Shown piece after piece: positions 21,468-33,100 of a stretch of 64,000 nt of DNA. The notes beneath the pieces are model-generated. The model was not told the origin of the DNA. It saw nothing but the letters and a program-made list of their open reading frames with translations, and did not search any database. Origin of the DNA: Castanea sativa (Eukaryota > Streptophyta > Magnoliopsida > Fagales > Fagaceae); NCBI RefSeq assembly GCF_040712315.1, contig NC_134017.1, positions 5,796,001-5,860,000 of the forward strand, in the 5' to 3' direction. The position numbers were made by a program, and so were the translations under genes. Numbering within the stretch: the stretch's first letter is position 1; every line of letters starts with the position of its first letter.

Positions 21468-21932
21468 TTAAATGACATTATAGGAAGATGGGCAATCAAC
21501 TATTAGAAAGTCGATATTTTTTATTACCTGTGCAGAATAGGTTCCAACTATGATGGATAGGGAAATAATCCTTTTTCGACAAACTCGTTCTCCACTAAAA
21601 CTAACCAGGGGAGACTCGAAAGGATGGAGTCCTTTTAGGTTGAGCTTCATTTGTTGAAAGGCCGCCATATACATGATATATGTCGAGCTTTCGTTATCGA
21701 CTAGCACTCGATGAGTGTTGTAATCTTCTATTGCAAGCATAATTACCAGCGGGTCATCATGAGGCTGTTTTATTCCTCTGGCATCGTGTTCTAAAAACAC
21801 GATATCCTCTACTCCGGTCCTTCTATACTTTGTCATTGAGTGTCCTGTGTGAATAATGTTAACTTGTCTTTGGTAGGCTCTTTGCAAAGATTTGAATGAC
21901 CCCCAGTGATTGATCCCCCATTGATCATTCAT
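21468..21932 (-). pseudogene. Gypsy retropepsin-like protease remnant
   Basis: This frame of 154 codons has the plant gypsy aspartic protease layout: HDDPLVIMLAIEDYNTHRVLVD, active-site region VDNESSTYIMY, PFESPLVSFSGE, and the typical end FLIVDCPSSYNVI. The usual DGGSSADIL active-site loop is changed to DNESSTYIM, so activity is doubtful. The ORF is continuous with neither gag nor RT. Confidence 0.8.
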
Positions 21933-21939
21933 ATCTCAC

Positions 21940-24300
21940 CAACAATGACCCTAGCATCTTTCTCTTCATCTCTCTTAACATCTACTTGTTTGGGCTTCTA
22001 TTCTACTTAGTGATGATGGCCTTTTTTTTTAATACAAATTTTGTAATTTCCCTTTCTATATTAATTCTTCAATTTGCCCTTTCAAATCTCTACACTCTTT
22101 AGTGGTATGGTTGTGATCCTTGTGAAACCAGCAGTACTTCTTTTGATCTCGTCTATGTGGCAGTGAAGTCAAAGGTTTCAACCACTTCAAGTTTGACTAG
22201 GGGAGCGATCCTTCTTTTTGTTTTTTTAAAGTTGTGATTTACAACTATATTTTATGTTGGCTTTATTCCATGACAAAAAGTGTTATATTTGCTTTAATTT
22301 GTCCCTTGTATTTTGTGGGATTTTATTGTATTGGGTTTAGTATTAAGTTGGTGAAGAATCAAGCTTGAAATGAAGAATCAGTGCAATTTCGCAATTGGCT
22401 CGCTAGTAACTCGCGAGAAGGGTTCCCGCGAAAAGGGCACATGAGAAGCACATGTAGGAAACTAAAGAGTCATGCCAGCCTGGAGGATTTTGTGAGTGTC
22501 TCGCGAATAAGGCCTTCCCACGAGATACCTGCGAAACTCTTTGCTTGGAGGTTTTTTAAGTATGACTTTCTTACCCTTCACCCATACTATATATACCCTC
22601 ATTACCCATAAATGTGAAGAGGAGGCCATTCAGAGAGAAAAACCCTAGGTAGGTTTTCTACAACACACACCCCCATCTTTTAGAGAGAGAACTACTAATC
22701 CTTAGTGAGAAATCATCCTAGCCTCTTCTCCTTCCCTCTCCCATTACCATACATTGAGAGGAGATTTGTACCCAAACACAACTCACACCTTTTCAGAGTG
22801 TAGAGAGTGTTTTGGAGATTGGAAAGCTTTGGGGATTTGCCGAAAGAAGCCGGTGAGACTTGGCAGATGCAATCGGGCATATTGCGGGATCTAGAAAGCT
22901 AGAGAAGACATGACTTCGAGAAGTCCATTGGTAGCAGAAGCTTGGAGGGCTCAAGTACATTAGGTAGACTAGGGTTGGAGAGTCTTTTGTTATTCATATA
23001 CTCCAAATTTATTCTCTAGTGGATCGATTTACCACTTGGAGGGCGGTGGAGAGGTTTTTCGCCGAGTTTGTCGGTTTCCTCTTCGATAACACATCAACGT
23101 GTTATCTTGTGTTTGCATCTTTCTTCCCTTACTCTTGTGTTTTACTTTTGTTGTTTGTTGTTCATGTTTATGCACTAGAGTTGTTATCGGTTTATTGCTT
23201 CTCATTTATTCTTGTTCCACACTTAGATAAGTTAGAGTAAAAGTAATCTAGCCGTAATTTTTTAATTGGGGGTCTAAACAGCTCTTGTGTTTTTAACACA
23301 AATTTGATCTTTCATTTTTTTCCCTTTTGTCTTGAGACTCGTCAAGGTCATCTATCTTTCGCTTGCCGTCTATACCCTCTGCCGTCAATGCATCTACTCT
23401 GTTCATGTACTTTTGAGCTTTGAACCGAAGATCTTTCATTGTCGTTGGTGGAGTCTTGGCCAAGGAGAAAATAAAATCAGTCAACCCAGCCTAAAAGGCC
23501 CACAGTTGGACTTGGTCATTTGCTTCATCTATTTCCAAAATTTCTCAATTGAAAGCCTTCACATAGGCTTTTAGGGTTTCTCCTTATTATTGTTTTACTG
23601 TTAGTAGATGGAAAGTCGGCCTTTTATGCCTCTAAGCCCCGATGAAATGTTGAACAAATGAATAGCTTAATTGGTCAAAATTTGCTATTAATGATGACTC
23701 TAGCTTGCCGAACCAAACTCCAGCGGCTCCTTTAAAGGTTGTTGGGAATGATATGCACATTACTTCGTCAGGGGTCATTTGCAGTTTCAACAGTGTCTTG
23801 AAGGATCTTATATGATCTAATGGGTTTGTATCCCTATCATAAGATTCCAATTAAGGGAGCTTGAACTTTGGTGGGAGTGGGCATTCTAAGGCTTCATTGG
23901 TGAATGGTGAATCTGTTCTTTTGATCATCCCATATAAGTTTTTGGTGGATTTTCCCTTCAGAGCATTCTTCATTTTGTCCATTTCTTACCTCATGTTTGT
24001 CAAGAGCTCATCATTATTACGATTGGGTTGCTTTATCTATCTGAAATTGGATCACTCCGTTTGTCAAGAAATTTCTTCTCTATGGCTAGTTGGGGGGCTA
24101 TGGCCCTCGTCATCATTATTGTTTCAATTACGATGTCGAGGATTGGGCATATTTCTATTCTCATGCGAGAGGTGCTACCTCAACTCCTCATTTTGCTTGG
24201 TCAATTCTTCAACACTTTCTGCTAGTGTTTGAATCTGTTGGGTCATTTGCATTGGATCAAGTGGGTTGATGAACTTGGATCCATTACGTTGTTTGAACGG
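21940..24300 (-). pseudogene. Gypsy gag remnant, interrupted at 22255-23313
   Basis: From high to low coordinates on the minus strand: the Retrotrans_gag core MESYDRDTNPLDHIRSFKTLL...GAAGVWFGKLESS (23850-23632); the conserved AQKYMNRVDALTAEGIDGKRK segment (about 23410-23360); then, beyond the inserted [19 protein letters not shown] (about 22115), the knuckle-like end of this gag type. Several stops are present. Confidence 0.8.
22255..23313 (+). repeat. Solo LTR of the B family
   Basis: It starts TGTTGGCTTTATTCCATG and ends near TTTGATCTTTCA. It aligns with the 5' LTR of element B, including the TCGCGAG-rich stretch (22385-22560) and AATTGGGGGTCTAAACA (23262). No internal region is present. 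The flanks are TTTTA on the left and a T-run on the right, so the TSD is plausible but not resolvable. It lies within the gypsy gag. Confidence 0.85.
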
Positions 24301-24336
24301 TAGAGCTACGAAAATCTGTATGATTCAAATCTACAT

Positions 24337-24357
24337 TCCCCATAGATGGCGCCAAAC
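24337..24357 (-). other. Primer-binding site of the gypsy element
   Basis: On the minus strand TTTGGCGCCATCTATGGGG follows the LTR end GGCTTCATCA by about one base. The TGGCGCC start is the usual one for plant Ty3/gypsy primer sites. The tRNA was not identified. Confidence 0.65.
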
Positions 24358-24740
24358 TGATGAAGCCAAAAATGGACGTTAGTCGATAGCCTCGTCAGAG
24401 CTTAGGACGAGGTCACGTTCCCTACAAAGATAAGAGAGAAAAATACTTAAGTGGCATTAGCCAACGGTTCTCCGATGATTAAGTCAGTAGAGTTCTCAAT
24501 ATCTCTTAGAGAATTAAAATATGATTTTGTATATTTAGAATTGTTTATGTTGTTTCTAGTGTTTGGTGGCTTATTCATAGCCTTGATATAACCAATAGGA
24601 TCCTCATTATTAGTGTAACCGTCATTGGCCTCTTAATGGCTCTTTTGGCTGTTTGAGTAACGTCTACCTAAGTTTTAATAGAGGTTTGATTAGCTCATAA
24701 TTGACCATTGGAACTTGTCAATTACAAGATTATTGATGGT
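24358..24740 (-). repeat. Partial LTR of the gypsy element
   Basis: This sequence follows the PBS on its 5' side and ends (minus strand) in ATCA. It has no coding capacity. Its far end is cut by, or merges with, the decayed copia RT at about 24740-24780. Confidence 0.55.
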
Positions 24741-24779
24741 TGCACCATTAATGCTGTGTGGTTGTCTTCTCATATGAGG

Positions 24780-26460
24780 ACCTTGTGGACCTTCTCAATT
24801 GGTCTAGCGAGTCGCCAAAGATTGGAATACATAGAATCCAATTCAGATTTCATAGCTTAGACCCAATGATGTGCATCTATATCATTCATTGCCTCTTCAT
24901 AAGTGTAGGGATCCGATTCAGCCTTTTCTGAGATAGCTTCATAAGTTTCTCCCAAACCTATAAATCTTATAGGAGGCCAAGCAATTCTCCCACTACGACG
25001 AGGCACCTGTGTTCTAGTCATCTCATCAGTAATGTCTTGTGGTGTATCTAATACACCCACATTATCCCTAATTTTATCCATTGGTTGTTCAACTACAGGT
25101 TCATTCATTTTAGTCAAAACAACTCTACTTCTAGGAGTATAATCATTCATATAGTCATTTTCCAAGAATTTGTCATTTGTATTAACAAACACTTTATTAT
25201 CCTTATGACTATAGAATAAACTTCCAATAGTTCCTTTTGGATACCCTACAAAGAATACCACTTCTGTTTTAGACTATAACTTGTCAAACATTCCTTTCAA
25301 CACGTGTTGTACAACCGAAATATGGAGATGTCTCATACTAGGCTTACGCCTAGTCTACAACTCTACTGGTGTTTTAGGAATAGACTTCGAAGGTACTAAA
25401 TTCAGAAGATACATTGCAGTACTTAAGGCATATCCCCAAAAGAAAATTGGTAGAGTCGAATAACTCAACATGGATCTAACCATATCTAAAAGAGTCCTAC
25501 TCCTTCTTTCTACTACACCATTTTGTTGTGGAGTTCTAGATGCAGTCAACTGGGATATAATCCCATTTTCAGTTAAGTAATTCTTGAAATCCCCAAGAAG
25601 ATATTCGCCACCTCGATCAAATCGAATGGCCTTTATGCGTTTACCTAATTGATTCTCACCTTCAGCCCTAAACTCTTTGAACTTTTCAAAAGCTTCATAC
25701 TTATGTTTCATTAGGTACACATAACCAAATCTAGAGTAATCATCAGTGAAGGTAATGAAATACTGATAGCCACCTCTTGCTTGGATTGACATAGGACCAC
25801 ATACATCTGAATTTACTAGTTCTAGCAACTCTTAGGCTCTTCTATCTTTTGCATTAAAAGGTCGTTTGGTCATTTTACCCTTCAAACAAGATTCACAAAT
25901 TGGAAAACCATCAAAGTCCACAGGCCCTAAGAGTCCATCTTTGATAAGTCTTTGAATTCTGTTTGAATTAATATGACCCAAATGCAAGTGCCAAAGATAT
26001 GCGTCACTTGTAGAAGGAAATTTTCTCTTTAATGATTTTACATGAGAGTTATTATCTAGTTCAGAATTGTGTAATTCATGCTTATCAGGGGTTAATATAT
26101 AAAGACCATCTACAATATTGCCTGAACAAATAAACATTTTATCCATCTTTACTACAACATTGTATTTTAGGATAACATAATAACCATGTTTACCTAAATA
26201 AGTTGCAGAAATCAAATTCCTACGAAAATTAGGTACATACAAATAGTCTTCCAATATTAAAACTCTAGATTCAAAACATAAATTAAACACTCCAAAAGCT
26301 ACAACTGGAATCCTACTCGCATCAGCCATGGTAAGAATCATTTCCCCTTCATTCAGCTTTTTGGTCTCCTGAAATCCCTGCAAAGATTTGCAGATATGAT
26401 TAGTACAACCTGAATCCACACACTAGGAATTTGTGGGATTCTATACTAAACATATTTCAA
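24780..26460 (-). pseudogene. Copia protease, integrase and start of RT (broken)
   Basis: The order is: protease motif CVDSGCTNHIC; pre-integrase zinc-binding part AYLWHLHLGHINSNRIQ...CESCLKGKMTKRPF (His-His-Cys-Cys pattern); integrase core [13 protein letters not shown]...[17 protein letters not shown]...[12 protein letters not shown]...[15 protein letters not shown], which keeps the D, D and E catalytic residues; then the C-terminal VFFVGYPKGTIGSLFYS segment, the linker VPRRSGRIAWPP and the first RT residues YEEAMNDIDAHHWV-stop-AMKSELDSMY. Frames break at 25830, about 25300 and in the RT start. This is the best preserved pol sequence in the window, but it is not translatable as one protein. 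Confidence 0.88.
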
Positions 26461-26476
26461 GAAGGAATGTTCTTTT

Positions 26477-27840
26477 TGTTAGGATGAGCCCTTAAATCCT
26501 ATTGTATGATGCTATGTATGATATTATGTATGACATTATGTATGACTTAATATTGTGATTGATAAAATTGTTTCATTATAATCTAAAATAATGGTAACAT
26601 GAATATGAGACATTATCTTATAATCCATGAGATAAATAGTATGTGATTTATGTGAAAAGTCATAGAAGATATAAATCACAAGTTCTTTGTAAACTCAGAA
26701 TTTTAGTTCGTAGTCGGTGATGAAATTGGGCATTTCATCTGCGAAGACTATAACATATCAACTAAGATGATTTGTCTTGATCATGGAAGTGGAGACTTCT
26801 AGTTGATGTGTTGATATGTTTTAAGAGTTAAGACATATTGAACTGGACCGCTATGAGATTTATTATTCTCCTAATGATTGTTAAATGAATAATAAATCTC
26901 ACGACTTCTATTTACATAAACTCTTAATCCTGAGAGGATAATGGACCTGATCATAAAATGTAGGTTGCTTTGATATATCAGGAGTGAGATCTAAAGTAAC
27001 AGTCAAAACTTCAGTATATTGGGCAGCCATATTTAGTGTTGATGAAACATATATTCTTAAGATGAAATTCATAGTCTCTTAATAGAGATATAAAATATTC
27101 TCTTAAGATAAGTTTAATGGGTTCAGTTATTCAGAGAGTTAGGCCTAACCACTTTAGTAAGAAGTTACTAAAGTATATATTTATGAAATTGGATTTCATA
27201 AATATATGATGAATAACTTTAAAGTGGCAGTCTACATTCATGACTCGATATTACTACGAATATTTTATGAAGGAGTTACATGTATAATAAAGTTTTAGGA
27301 TATAATTTATAAAGAAGGCCTAGAGTGCAACTATATTTATATAGTGAAATTAAATATAATTAATGGTAACTTTGGACTTGTCAAGAGTTGACAGAAAAGC
27401 CCAAGACCCATTGGAGCTAGTGTCTTATTAGTCCCTTTTGGTCCCACTCCAAGCCACATACTAAAGCCAAATTGGAAAGGCCCAAAAGGTTAGCCCAATT
27501 AGATAATTAGTTATAAGGAGAGAAACATATAGAATTTTTATGTGTAAAAAAAGAGAGACATCATTGTAAAAATGGTGTGTATGTGAGAGTGAGACACTCT
27601 ATCATTCTCCTTTGAATATTGATTGAGAAACCACACTTTTTGGGCGTTAAGTGGAATTGGAGTGAAGATTAAAAGTATTCCCAAGTACTTATGATTCTTG
27701 TTTTGAGTTTCACTGCACCAAGGTACGCTCTCTTGTTCTTGAATTCTGAAACTTACATAGTACATGTTGTCAATTGCGAATGAAGTAGATCCATTAATTT
27801 TCCATTGTGTCTGACTTATATGCGATACAAATATGTATTT
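26477..27840. repeat. Family-D LTR, second copy
   Basis: It starts TGTTAGGATGAGCCC and follows the 13541-14939 LTR over its length (shared TGTATGACTTAATATTGT, GAAATTGGATTTCATAAATA, GGTACGCTCTCTTGTTCTTG, GCGATACAAA-ATGTATTT). It lacks the last about 10 bp of the other copy. It has an extra short TATGTATGA repeat near 26515-26545. T-runs flank both sides, so the TSD cannot be resolved. Confidence 0.85.
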
Positions 27841-28705
27841 TTCCATCACTTTTCATACCTTTATTCTTGGCAGCTTTAAATATTGGACAATTCCTCTTCC
27901 ATTGTCCTTTCTCACCACAATGGAAACACTTTCCTTTAGTTTTCTTTTCTTTGTTGGCAACTTCTAAGGCAACTTGTTTACCATCTTTGTTGGTGAAGTC
28001 CTTCTTCTTCTTCTTCTTCTTCTTCTTCTTCTTCTTCTTTTTACCTTTGCCTTTCGACTTAGGTTGAGAAGTAAAAGCTTCAACCATATTAGCATCAACG
28101 CTAGAAGTACCAAGAATGCCTTCCACCGCTACCAACTCATTCATCAATTCAGACAATGAATAAATCTTTTTGTTCATATTATAGTTAAGTCTGAATTCCT
28201 TGAATGATTTTGGTAGTGATTGGAGTATCATATCCACTTGGGATTCTCCATCAATATCGGTACCTAAAACTTTCAATGTATTCAAATTGGAGATTATCCT
28301 AAGACAATGCCCCCTTACTGAAGTACAGTCAGCCATTTTGGTATTATAAATTTGCCTTATACTTTCTTGCCTTGCAGAACAGCCTTGCTCACCAAAATTC
28401 TCCTTCATACTTATCATTATGTTCAAAGCCAGTTCTACATCCTACATTTGATGTTGTAGAACATTTAAAATAGATGCTAGGATATAGTACTTAGCCATCT
28501 CATTAGATTTCTGCCAACGATCATATCGTTGTTTTTCCTCAAGAAGAGCATCTAATGATGGAAAGCTAGGACATGGTTGAGTAAGCACATATTTGTGCTC
28601 TTCAGCAGTAAGAACAATGTCCAAATTTCTTTTCTAGTCAACATAGTTGGATCCAGTCAGTTTGTTTTGATTAAGAATAGTAACAAGTAGGCTAAATGAC
28701 ACCAT
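27841..28705 (-). pseudogene. Copia E gag (broken, knuckle His changed)
   Basis: The start is MVSFSLLVTILNQNKLTGSNYVDW-type at 28705, with a stop replacing the Trp after YVD. The UBN2_2 domain follows: DIVLTAEEHKYVLTQPCP, FGEQGCSARQESIRQIYNTKM, VDMILQSLPKSFKEFRLNYNMN, MNELVAVEG. Next is a run of lysines (from CTT repeats), then a zinc knuckle at 27928-27887 that reads CFHCGEKGQWKRNC, so the His of CCHC is Gln. The frame is broken near 28430 and 28625. The gag reads a few codons into the family-D LTR by chance. Confidence 0.85.
28001..28040. repeat. (CTT)n microsatellite inside the copia gag
   Basis: About thirteen CTT triplets in a row. On the minus strand they encode a run of about 14 Lys in the basic region before the zinc knuckle, so slippage keeps the frame. 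Confidence 0.95.
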
Positions 28706-29548
28706 GATTTTAAATCTAAAAATAACAAACATGAATATAATTAGTAAACTAAACATTATCAATTTAGCATATAAACATATAATATGGAACCTTAATAAAA
28801 CTATAATATAAAATATGCAACGACAACCCAATCCCATATTCAATATCCCTTAGCATAGAAATAATTGTAAGAGCTCAGCATAGAGGATACTATAATACTT
28901 AGTCTAGTGTATACCATTGTCTAGAATTATGTGTAGCCACATTTCATCTCCTTTAACAAGTTTATTTTGTAGTACCATGATACAAAACACCCTCCGCATG
29001 GAATGCAAAGCTCAAGGCTAAGACAACATCTTTAATCAAACCACTATAAACCCGGTAGTTCAATCTTGCAGCACCATGAAATAAATACTCTTTGCATGGA
29101 ATGCTAAGCTCAGAGAAAAGACAAAGTATATATTTCATACTACTATGAACAGACAATGGAGGCCGTGAGATCCAACCCTTGTATCTCTCTCCCACAAGAT
29201 ATTTTAAATTAAAGGTTTTCAAGATCAAGAACCATAATAATGCTAGACACCTTGAAAACATAATCCTAATCTTTTTTTCTTTTTTTTTTTAGAAAAATAA
29301 TCATAATCTCGTTAGGAATAGATTTCATTAAAGGATTTTAATAGGAAACTAAAATACTTCAATTCTAGCATTAATATACTATTTGATCATAAATATAAAT
29401 CACTAGACTAACATCTACATGTTAATCATTCAAGAATGTAAGCTATTCATTCAAACATGTACGTCTTGCAAAAATCAATAACAATCGAGATCGGCGGTGT
29501 CTAAGGACCCACAGCACATCTTGCAGGACCATGGTTTTGTATGATATA
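28706..29548. other. No gene seen; leader side of copia E
   Basis: AT-rich sequence with two diverged copies of a TGGAATGC-AAGCTCA block (28999-29014 and 29096-29111). It may include the copia 5' leader or a worn LTR, but I could not find a PBS or LTR end. Near 29482-29517 a short stretch repeats sequence from the adjacent MITE. Confidence 0.5.
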
Positions 29549-30144
29549 TAGGGGTGTCTAAGGACCCACAGCACCCGACCGGACCCGACCTGCCGTCGAC
29601 CGAACCGATTGCTCCGTCGGTCGGCGACATATTTCATTCTCCAAAAATCGAGATCGGCGGTTTGGGCATCGGATCTCCACCTCTCAAATCCGAGAAACCC
29701 GAATCGACCGGCCCAGTTGTATTGTCTGGTGAATCTGGGATTTTTTCTGGCAAATCTAGGATTTTTTCGATAAGATCTAGCTAAATCCGACAAGATTTCA
29801 CTAGATTTAGCCAAGATCTTGCCTAAAATGGCCGAGATCTCGCTAGATCTGGAAAGATCTCACTGGATTTAAGCCGTTTTGCAATTTTTTCTCGCTGGAT
29901 TTTAGCCTTTTTTCATCTTTTCTCGACGGATTTTCGCCGTTTTTCATCTTTTCTCCCAAAATTATTGTTGTTTTCTAGATCTTTAGCCTCGACCCAATCC
30001 GCCTGACATCCGTTGAAGCTTCGACCAGTCCGATCCGATTCTCCTCCTGGTTGGCGACGGGTTGCTGATGGCTCCACTCGATCAGTTCGAGTCGGATGCG
30101 GGTTAAGCCCAAACCCGATCCGACCCGAATAGTGGACAGCCCTA
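29549..30144. mobile_element. hAT-type MITE, 596 bp, 8-bp TSD
   Basis: The ends are TAGGGGTGTC (29549) and GACAGCCCTA (30144), inverted repeats with one mismatch. The flanks are ATGATATA at 29541-29548 and 30145-30152. An 8-bp duplication and TAGGG ends are typical of hAT elements. The interior is strikingly GC-rich for this window (CCCGACC/GGGTCGG words, AGATCTCGCTAGATC repeats) and has no transposase. Confidence 0.9.
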
Positions 30145-30152
30145 ATGATATA

Positions 30153-33100
30153 TTTCCTAGTTTTGAAAAATGCCCAAGAGTTTTCCTACTCTATGCAACT
30201 CAATTCTTGGTTTTGTACATTTTGACCTTCAATCAATCAGTTAACTTCCAATTTACTTTTTGGCAGCCTTTTAAATCTTCATTTTGTGCATTGTTTGTAC
30301 TGTTGGAAATTTAATGAAGACTTCTTTCCAATGAAATCAAGTTTGCATGATTTGAACGTCTGTGCAGATGGTTTTCAGAAGCAGGCAATCTTCCAACTTT
30401 CAGCCATTTGGATCGTGACCTTCCCAATCTCAGTTTTGCTCAAATTAGTTGTCTATGGAAAACTTGTAATGTCAATTTTTTGACTTTACTAATTTGTTTA
30501 TTTTGGCTTCTTATTTGATTAGTTACAATCACATGGAAGTGGTACCTTAAACCATTTTCAAGAAAAAAAAAAATCCCACTTTCCACTTCTCTGTGAGTTC
30601 AAGCATATATTGTGAAATTTCATTACCGACCCCTCAAACAGTAATATAATAATTGATAAGAATTAAATCACAACCACAAACAGCTAAGCCAAACACTTCA
30701 TCATTTTTCTCTTTGACGCTAAGATTTTTGCAAAATTAGTAATCTTCTTCTTATTACTAAATCTGCGATATCTTGCACATCATCAGCATATATTATATGA
30801 GAAAGATAGAGTAAAATTGGTGTATACACAAATATAGTTTCATGTGAAGTGTATATATCCATACTCTATATAGAAGGGGGCAATTTTTGGTAAGTTTCTT
30901 ATCAGGCATGTATAATTTAACTGATTGTTAAAATAAACCAACGTTAAACTGTTAGACTGTAATTACAAAAACAATATTTTATAACAATTCTAAAAAGGCT
31001 GTATAGAACAACCTTTTATACATAAAAAATCAATAGACATATACAAATGTTATAATGAATTATAGAATCAATTTAAAATGTAAGATAAATATATATGGTA
31101 TAAATAGATAAATATAAGGTTTGTCAAGCAAGATGAGGTTTGGGAAGGAAAAAGAAAAAAGGTAGTGTGAAGCAAAGTTTGAAAGAAGAAAAGAAGTCCT
31201 AGCTAGTGTCAGTACCTAGGTGTCCAAAAGTGAGGTGTGTGCAAGTATATTTATGTGAGTTAGTGTCCATTTTTTTATAATATTATTTTCTGTTTAAAAA
31301 AAAAACTTTTAAACTTACCTATTAGTCAACCAAAATCATAGCAATATTGATCAGATCATGGTTGTTTGCTATGTTAACTGCATCACACATTAACTGATAT
31401 CTGCTTCAAAGTTTTGTAGTTCATTGCAATATGAATCTGTAATATAAGAACATTCTAAACATCAGTAAAGTTTATATATAACGATAGAGAAAAACCTACT
31501 GTTTACAATATAAGTGACAGTCTAGTTTACATTATAAACAATTTGAAATAATTTTAATAAACAGTATGTGTTGCATGGAAGTGACTCTGCCCACCTTGTA
31601 AAAAGAGTAAAATATATGCAACATTAGAAGATAATTTTGCTGTTTCAAGAGTATCATACCAAGATTTGAGTATGCTATATTGCCTCAATAGAATGCAATG
31701 CAACTAAAAGCATGACAAAGAGTTAAAGCATATTAGGTTCACTCTTCAAAAAGCATATTAAGTTCTTGAATGATGGAGCTATCTTCATACTCTACCTCTT
31801 GGTCTCATATTGATAAATGCTTGGCAAATTCCAAGGCTTTACGTATCCCAACAGCTATCACTTCCAATCAATCAATACCGTTATCCAACAAATCCAGTGA
31901 TCTGCAAATAATGCTCATATACCAAACAAAAAAGCCATTCCAAATTTTTTTTGTGGGATTCTATATATTACACAAAGCTGAGATATACAAAAATGGTTCT
32001 CCAAAAGGCCAACATCACTCGGCTAAACTAATACTCTCTTTTCTTTCTTCTTTTAAGCAATTCAATGGTTTTTGAACCTTGATTTCTTGAGTTATTTGGC
32101 TTTGACAATCATAAAACTGCAAAAAAGAGAATGGAAAGAGAATGGAGCAGCATTCAGAACAGCCCAAAACAGCAAAACCTACAAACATTGAAAAAAATAA
32201 AATGCTAAGAAATCAACCATTATTGAACGACGAGCATGTTTTTTTCTACACATATTCAAGGGCTAAACCCCATGATGCCACCCAAAAAAAAAAAAAAATA
32301 GGATTACGATAAATCAAGAAGAAAACATCAAAATAAAGAGTATAACACATCAAGTAACAAAATGCTGACCTTGGGTATGGGTGCTGTAGAAAAGAAGTGA
32401 AACAGAATGGGTGTCAAATTAACAGTTGGAAGGAGGTAGAGGTATCATTTGGCTAGTTTTTCTTTTACCAACTACCTATCCCTATGATTGCAGGCCATCT
32501 AATGACTTAGATTGTCCCTGATGACATTGTGCACCTTTGTTTAGTATCATCTCTAATTTTCTATTTCAAAGAAGGCAGTAAATAATCAAAGAATATAATA
32601 ATTCCAATTTGGAAAAGATTACAATGTTAGTAAAGTAGGAAAAACAAAGATTATAATCTGAGACCAAAACATTGAAAGAGAGAGAATAAACATCCGGATT
32701 TTAATTCAAATTCAAATAACAAAAAGTAGCGGTAAGGATGTGAAATAAGTAAAAGGGAGAATTGGCTGAAGAAATCAATTTGTAAAGACAAAAGCTGGCT
32801 AAAACATGCAAATCAAAGTCAATTGAAACAGGAATAGAGTAAATGAACAAAATGTAAAACGAAGTAAGAGATAAATAAAAAGAAAATCAACATTCAAGCA
32901 AACTATAATAATAAAGATCCATGGACAAATAAAAAACATTAATCGAAGACAATTAGTGAATTAGTGAATCAGTAGAAGTAGAAGCAAACAACATTGTACA
33001 GACACTAAGAGGTCCAAGACATATGTAGTGCATCTATCTAGTCTAATCCTATGTAGCAAGCTCTACGAACTTCACCTGTTTCTGGATGCTTTGTGTCTAT

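Larger units (their letters stand above)
19480..24357 (-). mobile_element. Decayed Ty3/gypsy retrotransposon, split by a solo LTR
   Basis: Read on the minus strand, the order is 5' LTR fragment (about 24740-24358), PBS, gag (24300-23314 and 22254-21940), protease (21932-21468), RT (to about 20078) and RNase H (19990-19500). This is the order of a Ty3/gypsy polyprotein. Integrase and the 3' LTR are missing, and frames are broken in many places. The gag is interrupted by a B-family solo LTR at 22255-23313. Confidence 0.85.
24780..28705 (-). mobile_element. Decayed Ty1/copia retrotransposon E, split by a family-D LTR
   Basis: On the minus strand, gag (28705-27841) and then protease, integrase and the start of RT (26440-24780) follow in copia order (PR-INT-RT). 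A 1.36-kb family-D LTR (26477-27840) lies at the gag/protease junction. RT is truncated just after AMKSELDSMYSN, so RT and RNase H are gone. No LTR of its own was recognised. Confidence 0.85.

Noticed and set aside
29554..29784. ORFs in the GC-rich stretch
   Set aside because: They lie fully within the hAT MITE and have no domain.
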